A DNA stretch of 5,670 nucleotides from Mycoplasmatota bacterium (GTDB lineage Bacteria; Bacillota_I; Bacilli_A; Izemoplasmatales; Izemoplasmataceae). This document shows positions 1-4,802 of the stretch, piece after piece. Where the stretch lies: the NCBI GenBank assembly GCA_022712785.1, contig JAFLJX010000098.1, positions 1-5,670 of the forward strand, read 5' to 3'. The notes under the pieces are model-generated. The model saw only the letters and a program-made list of their open reading frames with translations, had not been told where the DNA came from and searched no databases. Both the position numbers and the translations under genes were made by a program. The stretch's first letter is position 1; each line of letters begins with the position of its first letter.

Positions 1-471
1 TTCCGATCTAGCAAAAAAGACTTATATATCTTATTATATAATCATGCTAATAATGTAATTGAGGAAGAAGTATACTCAGAAGTTAACTTCGCTGATAGAG
101 ATGTTTTAAATCGTTTATATAAAGGTACTATTGCCAATATAGATTCATTTGAAAAACATCCATTATTTGTTAAGTTCGAAGAACAAAACGCTTTAGTTGA
201 AGATCCAGAAATCATTAAAGCTACTTTGGCTAGTTCTCAAGAAAAAAGAGTTAGAGTTTATGAGAAGCTATTTAATGATATAGATTATTACTTATTTAGT
301 GATACTATTAATGTTGATAGAAGTATAGATGTTATTAAATGGACAATTGATAGATTAACTGATGATTGGAAACTTCAACATAACACTGATATGAAAAGTT
401 ATGCTTTCGAACAACTAAGCATGGACATCTCATATTACTTAGATTTATTTAGAAGTGCATTCTACAGATAG
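1..471 (+). CDS. TetR/AcrR-family transcriptional regulator, C-terminal part (5' end outside window)
   Basis: The frame is open from the first base to a TAG at 469-471, giving 156 visible residues. The first residues (FRSSKKDLYILLYNHANN) match the end of the TetR helix-turn-helix domain, where a YF-[KR]-[SN]-K-x-x-L segment leads into the first ligand-domain helix. The DNA-binding helices themselves are therefore beyond the left edge. The rest is all-helical, charged and aromatic, ending in LDLFRSAFY, as in TetR ligand-binding/dimerisation domains with no fixed sequence signature. Family members are usually homodimeric repressors about 190-210 residues long, so about 45 residues are missing. 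The likely targets (a neighbouring transporter or its own operon) are not in view. A TTG at 226 could start a short ORF, but it is internal to this frame and has no separate support. The TetR call rests on the domain boundary motif; the ligand is unknown. Confidence 0.8.
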   Translation, partial: FRSSKKDLYILLYNHANNVIEEEVYSEVNFADRDVLNRLYKGTIANIDSFEKHPLFVKFEEQNALVEDPEIIKATLASSQEKRVRVYEKLFNDIDYYLFSDTINVDRSIDVIKWTIDRLTDDWKLQHNTDMKSYAFEQLSMDISYYLDLFRSAFYR

Positions 472-477
472 AAGTTT

Positions 478-508
478 AAAGGAGAATTCAAATGAATTCT
501 CCTTTTTT
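478..508 (+). terminator. Intrinsic terminator of the tetR-type gene
   Basis: A perfect 12-bp stem (478-489 with 494-505, AAAGGAGAATTC / GAATTCTCCTTT) closes a 4-base loop and runs into six T's at 503-508, seven bases after the TAG stop. It lies between two convergent genes. On the minus strand it could also slow transcripts of the HAAS gene that stops at 522, but only three T's follow the arm there, so it is mainly a plus-strand terminator. Confidence 0.93.
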
Positions 509-521
509 ATTTGATATATAT

Positions 522-1619
522 TTAAGTGTTTTTATAGATTGCTGTCATGGGAATAATAAGAAATACGATCCAACTCAAATGCCAAAGGTTAAAGAAATAA
601 CCAACCAGCATGAATATTGTTAATGCGATAAACGGAGTTAGTGCAACTATTCTTTGTTTATTTCCTACCTCAGTTGATATAGCATATACAGGTATTGCTA
701 GGAAGAACAACCAAGAAATTGTCCAAACACTAAAAATAAATCCTACTGCTAAGAATGCAATTAAACTTAATACTACAACTAATCTATATCTTTTAGGCAT
801 GTTCCCATCAATGCTCCAATCACTTTTGTAAAGTGAGAATAACCCAAACGGTACTAGTGCGAGCAATGCATACTCCCAAGAAGTTTCTGTATATAATAAA
901 ATATATAAATATCCTGTTACTCCACCAATTAGAAGAAATTCCCAAAGTAACATAACTTTTTTATTAGGATAATTAAATATTCCAAACATTGGAATAATTA
1001 AAAATACTACCCAACCTTCAGCAAAGTATCCATAATATCCTAACACAGTATAAGCTACTACTGCAATAAATGGACTAAGAGCTGTTAATAAATCAATCTT
1101 TCTCATTGAGTATCTAGAATTCCATATTCCAAGAACTGGAATAATTAAGAATACCATCCATCCAGGATGCCATAAATCAAATACGAATCCAAGTAATAAG
1201 AAAGTAACAGTTGCTCCAAATGGACTTAACGCAGTAGATAAATGATCTTGTTTTGTTTTACCCATACTCATAATTATTGCTGTCACAGGAATAATTAAGA
1301 ATATCATCCATCCTGGATGCCATAGATCAAATCCAAATCCTAATATAAGAAATGTTATTGTCGCAACAAAAGGACTTAAAGCTATTACTTTTTCAGATCC
1401 TGGTAAAGGTCTTTCAATTTTCTTATGACCTTCAGTTAAATCTCTAATAATACTTCTTGGATGACCTAGTTTCTTTTCAACTTCATCTTCATAGTAACCT
1501 TTCTCAATCCATTCATCATACATCTCTGAATAATCATTAATTATATCCTGTTTTTCAAATCGATCCATTTGATAATCATCTAGTAATATAGATAAATCTT
1601 TTAAGTATTTACTTTTCAT
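522..1619 (-). CDS. HAAS (DUF1700) domain membrane protein with six tandem two-helix repeats
   Basis: The 365-residue protein begins with a soluble HAAS/DUF1700 domain (about residues 1-63; YLKDLSILLDD, EKQDIINDYSEMYDEW, EKKLGHPRSIIRDL), the domain that typically accompanies PadR regulators and is thought to act in signalling at the membrane. Six units then follow at roughly 50-residue spacing (about 78-118, 128-168, 178-216, 222-265, 279-317, 323-365). Each is a helix, a short FDLWHPGW-like turn, and a second helix ending FLIIPV-x-x-I, giving about 12 membrane segments. Units 1, 2 and 6 are closest; 4 and 5 are diverged. Start choice: an AGGAGG at 1628-1633 is only 2 bases from the ATG at 1625 but 8 bases from the ATG at 1619, so 1619 is preferred. 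The start overlaps the end of the padR-type gene by 11 bases, implying translational coupling. Its biochemical role is unknown; related PadR-HAAS pairs suggest envelope or stress control. The stop is TAA at 522-524. Confidence 0.85.
   Translation of the reverse strand: MKSKYLKDLSILLDDYQMDRFEKQDIINDYSEMYDEWIEKGYYEDEVEKKLGHPRSIIRDLTEGHKKIERPLPGSEKVIALSPFVATITFLILGFGFDLWHPGWMIFLIIPVTAIIMSMGKTKQDHLSTALSPFGATVTFLLLGFVFDLWHPGWMVFLIIPVLGIWNSRYSMRKIDLLTALSPFIAVVAYTVLGYYGYFAEGWVVFLIIPMFGIFNYPNKKVMLLWEFLLIGGVTGYLYILLYTETSWEYALLALVPFGLFSLYKSDWSIDGNMPKRYRLVVVLSLIAFLAVGFIFSVWTISWLFFLAIPVYAISTEVGNKQRIVALTPFIALTIFMLVGYFFNLWHLSWIVFLIIPMTAIYKNT
1138..1380 (-). repeat. Tandem 150-bp intragenic repeat within the HAAS membrane gene
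   Basis: The DNA encoding membrane units 1 and 2 is still recognisably duplicated. The stretch starting at 1138 (ggaataattaagaata...) recurs at 1288, exactly 150 bases or 50 codons away. Similarity continues through the GWM-x-FLIIPV and LSPF segments up to about 1230 and 1380. Most differences are single bases, many of them synonymous. Units 3-6 match only at protein level, so this pair is the youngest duplication or has been homogenised. Confidence 0.85.
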
Positions 1620-1932
1620 TTTCATTACCTCCTAATATTCGATATACACCATCTAAAAACTTTCTCCATTCACCTTCGTATTCAGATAACTTTAAAGTAC
1701 CTTCTTCAGTTATTGAATAATACTTTCTAGGTGCTCCTATATTCATAGACTTTGTATATGTATCAAACAAACCTTGTTTAGTTAATCTACGGAGAATTGG
1801 ATATACTGTATTTTCATTAACTTCTATTTCTTGACTTATGGTATCAATCAATTGAAAACCATACATGTCTTCTCTTGAAATCATTTTTAAAACACACATC
1901 TCTATAATACCTCTTTTAAACTGAGAGTTCAT
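1609..1932 (-). CDS. PadR-family transcriptional regulator
   Basis: The 107-residue protein is a short (subfamily-2 type) PadR repressor. It opens with FKRGIIEMCVLKMISREDMYGFQLIDTISQ, has the winged-helix recognition segment NTVYPILRRLTKQGLF at about residues 40-55, and the wing GAPRKYYSITEEG at about 66-78. A short C-terminal helix (LKLSEYEGEWRKFLDGVYRIL) is the usual dimerisation element. PadR proteins bind palindromic operators as dimers and usually repress their own operon. The start at 1932 is set by AGGAGG at 1940-1945, 7 bases upstream, and by family length. The frame stays open to 2061 only because the operator region lacks in-frame stops. It overlaps the HAAS gene by 11 bases. This is the standard PadR-HAAS operon layout, with the HAAS protein the probable partner or main regulated product. 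The inducing signal cannot be read from sequence. Confidence 0.95.
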   Translation of the reverse strand: MNSQFKRGIIEMCVLKMISREDMYGFQLIDTISQEIEVNENTVYPILRRLTKQGLFDTYTKSMNIGAPRKYYSITEEGTLKLSEYEGEWRKFLDGVYRILGGNENEK

Positions 1933-1945
1933 TATAAAACCTCCT

Positions 1946-1964
1946 TTACTGTGTGTAACACAAT
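1946..1964. promoter_or_regulatory. PadR operator, start-site copy
   Basis: This is a 19-bp sequence repeated exactly at 1979-1997. Its core is the palindrome TGTGT-A-ACACA (1952-1962). It overlaps the predicted transcription start of the padR operon and ends just before the ribosome binding site. TGT/ACA half-sites resemble known PadR-family operators (ATGT-N8-ACAT), although the spacing here is different. Confidence 0.75.
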
Positions 1965-1991
1965 TATATATTATCATCTTACTGTGTGTAA
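1963..1991 (-). promoter_or_regulatory. Promoter of the padR-HAAS operon
   Basis: On the minus strand a perfect TATAAT (-10) lies at 1963-1968. The hexamer 17 bases upstream, TTACAC at 1986-1991, is a poor -35 that sits inside the upstream operator copy. Transcription would begin near 1956, inside the downstream operator copy, leaving a leader of about 24 bases. The two operators thus cover the -35 region and the start site, the expected geometry for autorepression. Confidence 0.65.
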
Positions 1992-1997
1992 CACAAT
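1979..1997. promoter_or_regulatory. PadR operator, -35 copy
   Basis: This is the second exact copy of the 19-bp sequence, 33 bp (about three helical turns) from the first, with its palindromic core at 1985-1995. It covers the -35 region. The helical phasing puts both copies on the same DNA face, which would allow two PadR dimers to bind cooperatively. Confidence 0.75.
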
Positions 1998-2024
1998 AAC
2001 TATTTTTATTTTCGCAAATAATGC

Positions 2025-2053
2025 ATAAAAAAGGAGACAAATTTGTCTCCTTT
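2025..2053 (-). terminator. Intrinsic terminator of the small membrane protein gene
   Basis: A perfect 24-bp palindrome (AAAGGAGACAAA at 2030-2041, TTTGTCTCCTTT at 2042-2053) is followed on the minus strand by a run of six T's (complement of 2027-2032). It lies about 30 bases after the stop at 2082 and before the padR promoter, separating the two transcription units. Confidence 0.88.
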
Positions 2054-2081
2054 AATGTCAATATTTATGTTTGTATTTAAT

Positions 2082-2306
2082 CTACACAGAACCCACCGAA
2101 CTAAATAATACACCCCAAAATAGAATCGTGAATGCAATAGCAACTACTGCAAGTATTAACTGCAAAACTAATAAGTTCTTCAATGATTTATTAGTTTGTG
2201 CTCCCAATAATAATACTAGCCACATTACGATATTCACTACTGGAATTACTGATAAGAAATAGAATACAAACCATGCCCCTACTGAAACATCTTCTTGTTG
2301 AAACAT
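2082..2306 (-). CDS. Small two-helix membrane protein (hypothetical)
   Basis: The 74-residue protein has a short N-terminus (MFQQEDVSVG), a first membrane segment at about 11-35 containing SVIPVVNIVMWLVLLLG, a small polar loop (AQTNKSLKN), and a second membrane segment at about 44-68. The pattern SVG-x-W ... IPxVNIxM ... NKSLKN resembles a widespread family of short uncharacterised membrane proteins in Bacillota. No function is assigned. A modest ribosome binding site (GAAGGGG) ends 4 bases before the ATG at 2306. It has its own promoter and terminator, so it is probably monocistronic and not part of the padR operon. It also lies beside the PadR/HAAS membrane system, but no shared operator is visible. 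Confidence 0.8.
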   Translation of the reverse strand: MFQQEDVSVGAWFVFYFLSVIPVVNIVMWLVLLLGAQTNKSLKNLLVLQLILAVVAIAFTILFWGVLFSSVGSV

Positions 2307-2333
2307 ATAACCCCTTCTTTTTTATCCAAATTA

Positions 2334-2362
2334 ATTATATCAAATATTTATTTGCAAATCAA
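2334..2362 (-). promoter_or_regulatory. Promoter of the small membrane protein gene
   Basis: On the minus strand: -35 TTGATT at 2357-2362, a 17-base spacer, and an extended -10 TGA-TATAAT with the hexamer at 2334-2339. The start would be near 2327, leaving a leader of about 20 bases. The -10 sits inside the left arm of the 26-bp inverted repeat. Confidence 0.75.
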
Positions 2363-2370
2363 ATATTTGA

Positions 2371-2376
2371 TATAAT
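2371..2376 (+). promoter_or_regulatory. Possible plus-strand -10 (extended TGA-TATAAT)
   Basis: The right arm of the inverted repeat gives a perfect extended -10 on the plus strand, which could start a transcript near 2383. It would run through the three-way junction to the bidirectional terminator at about 2580, a transcript of about 200 bases with no convincing ORF. The -35 is poor, so use is uncertain. Confidence 0.35.
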
Positions 2377-2398
2377 TAATTTGGATTGATGGTATCGT

Positions 2399-2462
2399 AT
2401 TAAATGAGAAAACCACTCATTGAGTGGTCTCCCTTCCGGACTATAGCGGATTTCTCTTTAAT
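2399..2462. other. Three-way-junction RNA fold (module B)
   Basis: The outer helix pairs 2399-2411 with 2451-2462 (12 bp with one bulged base). Two inner helices abut it with no spacer: 2412-2418 with 2422-2428 (ACCACTC/GAGTGGT, 3-base loop) and 2435-2438 with 2447-2450 (TCCG/CGGA, loop GACTATAG). They are joined by the six-base linker CTCCCT. The close packing of all three helices is more ordered than a terminator needs. Read on the minus strand, the inner hairpin is followed by TTTTCTCATTT, so it might also end transcription there. Confidence 0.6.
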
Positions 2463-2555
2463 CAATTCTAACATTATTGATGTTCATTTATCAACTTTAA
2501 TAACTTGAAACAATAACAATTGAAAACTTCAAGTAGAAGAGACAAAAACCGCAAT

Positions 2556-2580
2556 AAAAAAGCCTTTAAAAGGCCTTTTT
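2556..2580. terminator. Bidirectional terminator-like hairpin
   Basis: The A-tract, GCCTTTAAAAGGCC core and T-tract form a stem (AAAAAG-CCTT / AAGG-C-TTTTT with one bulged C). On the minus strand it ends in six U's and on the plus strand in five. It could end the DUF3800 transcript from one side and any plus-strand transcript from 2383 from the other. Confidence 0.65.
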
Positions 2581-2582
2581 AC

Positions 2583-2634
2583 CAGGAAGCCGACGTACTT
2601 ACCATACGTTAACTATCTCTAGCGGTTTTTCCTG
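2583..2634. other. Long bulged hairpin (module A)
   Basis: Three stacked stems: CAGGAA/TTCCTG (2583-2588 with 2629-2634), CCG/CGG (2590-2592 with 2623-2625) and ACGTA/TACGT (2593-2597 with 2605-2609), closing a 7-base loop. A 13-base one-sided internal loop (2610-2622) reads CTAGAGATAGTTA on the minus strand and could form a CTA-GAGA-TAG mini-hairpin. One arm (2617-2641) is about 80% identical to 2441-2464 in module B. Confidence 0.55.
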
Positions 2635-2694
2635 TTAATCAGAGAACACTTTCATGTTCCTGCATCTATATTTTAAACCATAATTTACACTAAG

Positions 2695-3402
2695 TCAAGA
2701 TAAATGAGTTCCCTTGGAAAAATCTACAAAGTGAGCATTCTTTTGTAAGTATGTACTAAAAGATATTCCTTTTTCATATTCTCTCCACATTGTGTTTGCA
2801 AGCAAGTCAGCTGCTTGAACTAGATAATGATTTTTAGAATCGCAATATTTTACCTTAACACTTATGTCATGTTTTGAAACTTTCTCCCTTGTATTTGTAA
2901 CAGGGTCAAGATACTTCTCAAAATTAATACTATTGTAAAGATAATCTACCAAGGAGTCCTTTGCACTAACAGCAATATTTTGATTATCTATTAATAAAAT
3001 GAGTTCAGTACAGTCTGCAAAATATCCTTTTAAGAATAGTCCCACAACCAAAAATTTTATCGTGTAGTTTTTATATCTAACAATATCCTTTGGTGTTTTT
3101 AAAGCCAACCCTGGATACTTATCTTGCTCTACCTTAATAAATATCTGCTGATTATTCTTTTTCAAATTTTGCAAAAGGTGCTTCCTATGTTTGTTTCTTA
3201 TATTACTTCCTTTTATCTCATCTCCATAATGATTTTTATTTGAAGATATAATTTGTTCAACTACAGTTCTATAATTATTTCTAAGTATAGGAAGCTTTAG
3301 TTCGTTTACAATGAGTCCTCCATAGAAAAAGTACTTGTCCCCGCTATTATGATGTAAATTCCCTGAATCATCTAAAAAAATGTAATATTTCAACTCTATC
3401 AT
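2695..3402 (-). CDS. DUF3800 domain protein (predicted RNase H-like fold)
   Basis: The protein has 235 residues from the ATG at 3402, or 232 from the TTG at 3393. Its order of motifs is that of DUF3800: YIFLDDSGN at the N-terminus (Asp11/Asp12), FFYGGLIV, GDEIKGSNI at 60-68 (E62, K64), the strand LILLIDNQN (D139), and VQAADLLANTMW (Q196, D199) near the C-terminus. The conserved acidic residues fit a metal-dependent nuclease-like fold; activity is not proven for the family. Many homologues start directly at MKYYIF-x-D-[ED]-SG. The AAGGA site is too close to the ATG (2 bases) and better placed for TTG at 3393 (about 10 bases), so the start is uncertain. The stop is TGA at 2695. No strong promoter is visible in the 50 bases between the tnpB right end and the gene, so readthrough from tnpB is possible. 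Its 3' flank holds the candidate structured RNA. Homologues are common in mobile and defence-like regions. Confidence 0.85.
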   Translation of the reverse strand: MIELKYYIFLDDSGNLHHNSGDKYFFYGGLIVNELKLPILRNNYRTVVEQIISSNKNHYGDEIKGSNIRNKHRKHLLQNLKKNNQQIFIKVEQDKYPGLALKTPKDIVRYKNYTIKFLVVGLFLKGYFADCTELILLIDNQNIAVSAKDSLVDYLYNSINFEKYLDPVTNTREKVSKHDISVKVKYCDSKNHYLVQAADLLANTMWREYEKGISFSTYLQKNAHFVDFSKGTHLS

Positions 3403-3454
3403 CTTCCTTCATGTCCTAATAATATTTTGTCCTATTCAATACTAATATCGTAAC

Positions 3455-3560
3455 GTGAACACTCCCTCACTTAATTGAGTAACTCAATTTGAAGCAAGGG
3501 ATTCTTAGGTTGTGCGAGCTACTACTCGCAAGATTACTAAGCTATCGAGGCTATTCCGTC
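3455..3560 (-). ncRNA. TnpB omega RNA (reRNA) scaffold at the element right end
   Basis: Known TnpB proteins use an RNA from the 3' end of tnpB and the right end, whose final bases run into flanking DNA as the guide. Here the minus strand shows a GCGAG-TAGTAG-CTCGC hairpin (3529-3514) just after the stop. It is followed by TAAGAAT and a long terminal hairpin (3500-3464) with stacked stems CCCT/AGGG, CTT/AAG and AATTGAG/CTCAATT. The sequence then continues AGTGTTCAC and the element should end near 3455. The 5' limit lies inside tnpB and is not determined. The predicted guide would be the 16-20 bases from 3454 downward (beginning GTTACGATATTAG). Confidence 0.7.
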
Positions 3561-4685
3561 CTCTATTGTTTTTGTTAAGTAAGAAATCATTCCTTGAGTA
3601 GCTATATTAATTGCTGCGTTATGATCTCTATCCATGACATTACCACATTCGCAAGTATATACTCTTTGTGACAATGGTAATGTCTTTTTCTTTGTTCTAC
3701 AATTACTACATATCTTACTAGATGCGTAGTACTTATCAACTTTGTGTAGTATCTTACCTGCGTCTTCACATTTATATGATAAGTAGTTCACAAACTTACT
3801 ATAACTAATGTCAGCTATTTTTTTACTAAAATATTTGTTTTTCATCATTTCTGTAAGATCTAATGTCTCTACTGAGATGATATCATAATTATTGACAAGT
3901 CTTCTTGACTCTTGATGTAAAAAGTCATCTCTTTGATTTAATATCTTCTCATGTATTCTTGCTACTCTTAATTTCTGTTTATAATAATTGTTACTTCCTT
4001 TCACTTTATGGGAAAGTTTTTTTTGTGCTTTGGCTAATCTTTCTAATGAATTGATGTAGTACATTGGGTAATTGGCTTTCTTACCCATCGTATTAACGTA
4101 AAATCCATTTAATGAAAAATCTAAACCAATTACTTTTTGAAAATCTTTATCTATATTAAAAATCTCTTCTTCATATTCTATTCGAAGAGATACATAATAT
4201 TTATTTGATGCATTCTTTGATATAGTTGCGGCTTTGATAATTGAGTTGTCAGGTAACTCTCTATGTTTACGTAATTTTACTATTCCTAGTTTTGGTAATT
4301 GTATTCCATTGCCTTCCCATCTAACATTATTATTAGTTGTGTGAGTTGTATAAGAATGTCTCATATTCTTCTTACTTTTATATCTAGGATATTTATGAGT
4401 ACCTTTATAGAAATTAGAAAATGCATTCTTCATATTCAACCAAGCACTTGTGAGTGCTTGTGAATCTACTTCCTTTAAATATGGATATATTGTTTTATAG
4501 TAAGCAGGTGTTAGATATGTATGTGATTTTAATAAGTCAGGATAATCTTTAAACAATTCGTATATTGCTTCTTTTTCATTTAAAAGAAGATTATGTATTT
4601 TACGAGTTGATCCAAATGTTTTATGTATAAGTTCTTTTTGTATGTTGTTTGGATATATTCTATACTTGTATCCTTTTCTCTTCAT
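3537..4685 (-). CDS. tnpB: TnpB, RNA-guided RuvC nuclease of an IS200/IS605 element
   Basis: The 382-residue protein, of normal family length, starts MKRKGYKYRIYPN. It has the N-terminal helical region with the LTSAWLNMKNAFSNFYKG and YPRYKSKK motifs. The split RuvC domain follows, with Asp189 in KVIGLDFSLNG (RuvC-I), Glu273 in ISVETLDLTEMMKN (RuvC-II) and Asp352 in MDRDHNAAINIA (RuvC-III). A zinc ribbon uses C326, C329, C345 and C347; its second knuckle is CEC rather than the common CxxC, a variant I take to be functional. All catalytic positions are present. Start: AGAAGG at 4694-4699 is 8 bases from the ATG at 4685, whereas a GTG at 4694 overlaps that site. Known relatives cut DNA using the omega RNA and a short flanking target motif, favouring retention of the element. 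The stop overlaps the start of the right-end RNA region. Confidence 0.95.
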   Translation of the reverse strand: MKRKGYKYRIYPNNIQKELIHKTFGSTRKIHNLLLNEKEAIYELFKDYPDLLKSHTYLTPAYYKTIYPYLKEVDSQALTSAWLNMKNAFSNFYKGTHKYPRYKSKKNMRHSYTTHTTNNNVRWEGNGIQLPKLGIVKLRKHRELPDNSIIKAATISKNASNKYYVSLRIEYEEEIFNIDKDFQKVIGLDFSLNGFYVNTMGKKANYPMYYINSLERLAKAQKKLSHKVKGSNNYYKQKLRVARIHEKILNQRDDFLHQESRRLVNNYDIISVETLDLTEMMKNKYFSKKIADISYSKFVNYLSYKCEDAGKILHKVDKYYASSKICSNCRTKKKTLPLSQRVYTCECGNVMDRDHNAAINIATQGMISYLTKTIEDGIASIA

Positions 4686-4706
4686 CACATTCACCTTCTT
4701 TCCATT

Positions 4707-4778
4707 AAAAAAAACCGTGCAAACTAGAATACAAAACCCAATGATTAGGGGTTTTAGGTTATATTCTCGGCACGGCTT
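4707..4778 (-). terminator. Left-end hairpin of the tnpB element, also an attenuator-like terminator
   Basis: On the minus strand GCACGG/CCGTGC (4770-4775 with 4715-4720) closes a long imperfect hairpin that also pairs 4726-4731 with 4762-4767 and 4733-4739 with 4749-4755. It is followed directly by eight T's (complement of 4707-4714), then the tnpB ribosome binding site. IS200/IS605 left ends commonly hold such hairpins for transposase recognition, and in IS200 a left-end terminator shields the gene from incoming transcription. Any transcript from the promoter at 4803-4831 must pass it to reach tnpB. Confidence 0.75.
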
Positions 4779-4802
4779 AATATTATAATCATTTATGTAT
4801 TA

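Larger units (their letters stand above)
2324..2386. repeat. 26-bp perfect inverted repeat with 11-base spacer
   Basis: The left arm 2324-2349 (starts ATCCAAATTAATT) and right arm 2361-2386 (ends AATTAATTTGGAT) are exact reverse complements, separated by 11 bases that themselves contain the palindrome ATTTGCAAAT. Neither strand has a T-run after the structure, so it is not a normal terminator. Each arm carries TGATATAAT reading outward, so extended -10 elements face both ways. The plus-strand copy (hexamer 2371-2376) has only a weak -35 (TTATTT at 2348-2353). Confidence 0.95.
2399..2659 (-). ncRNA. Candidate structured RNA region downstream of the DUF3800 gene
   Basis: This stretch has no convincing gene but contains, in minus-strand order: a hairpin GAACAU-GAAA-GUGUUC (2659-2644) with a GNRA-type loop; a long bulged hairpin (2634-2583); a terminator-like stem (2580-2556); an ACTTGAA/TTCAAGT stem (2534-2503); and a three-way junction (2462-2399). 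Strand choice: the first hairpin closes with a U-G wobble and a GAAA loop only on the minus strand; on the plus strand it has an A-C mismatch and a UUUC loop. The other folds are compatible with either strand. Published comparative surveys describe several structured RNA motifs beside DUF3800 genes, which supports an RNA here, but I cannot match this sequence to a named class. It could be one RNA, two related modules, or the 3' untranslated region of the DUF3800 transcript. Confidence 0.45.
3455..4778 (-). mobile_element. IS200/IS605-family tnpB-only element (IS1341 type)
   Basis: It contains tnpB, a left-end imperfect hairpin (4713-4778) and a right-end hairpin followed by GTGTTCAC (minus strand, down to 3455). 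These ends flank the gene as in IS200/IS605 elements, which have subterminal hairpins and no terminal inverted repeats or target duplication. No Y1 transposase (tnpA) is present, so movement would need TnpA from elsewhere. The outer limits are inferred from the hairpins. The right limit is given by the AGTGTTCAC segment and is fairly good; the left limit and its adjoining target motif cannot be placed exactly. Confidence 0.75.

Noticed and set aside
610..831. Plus-strand reading frame of 73 codons inside the HAAS gene
   Set aside because: It is antisense to a well-supported membrane repeat protein, has no ribosome binding site and shows no family resemblance.
478..2053. Similar stems (AAAGGAGA...) in the terminators at 478-508 and 2025-2053 as a dispersed repeat
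   Set aside because: Similarity is limited to about eight bases of stem and neither loop nor flanks match, so it is likely coincidence or general terminator style.
1933..2061. N-terminal extension of the PadR protein by 43 residues
   Set aside because: It would translate the operator/promoter DNA and the -10 box. The AGGAGG at 1940-1945 and the family length fix the start at 1932.
2324..2386. The 26-bp inverted repeat as an intrinsic terminator
   Set aside because: Neither strand has a T-run after the stem, the stem is nearly pure A+T, and it contains promoter elements instead.
2071..2389. Two plus-strand frames (2071-2262 and 2198-2389) opposite the small membrane gene
   Set aside because: Both lack ribosome binding sites and lie antisense to a gene with a promoter, terminator and clear two-helix pattern.
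2695..2697. TGA as a tryptophan codon (Mollicutes code 4) extending DUF3800
   Set aside because: All other genes read tryptophan from TGG and have no internal TGA. The extension would run through the GAAA hairpin and add an unremarkable tail of about 20 residues.
3455..3540. CRISPR-like repeats near tnpB
   Set aside because: There is only one copy of each hairpin, with no regularly spaced repeats; an IS200/IS605 right end explains the structure.
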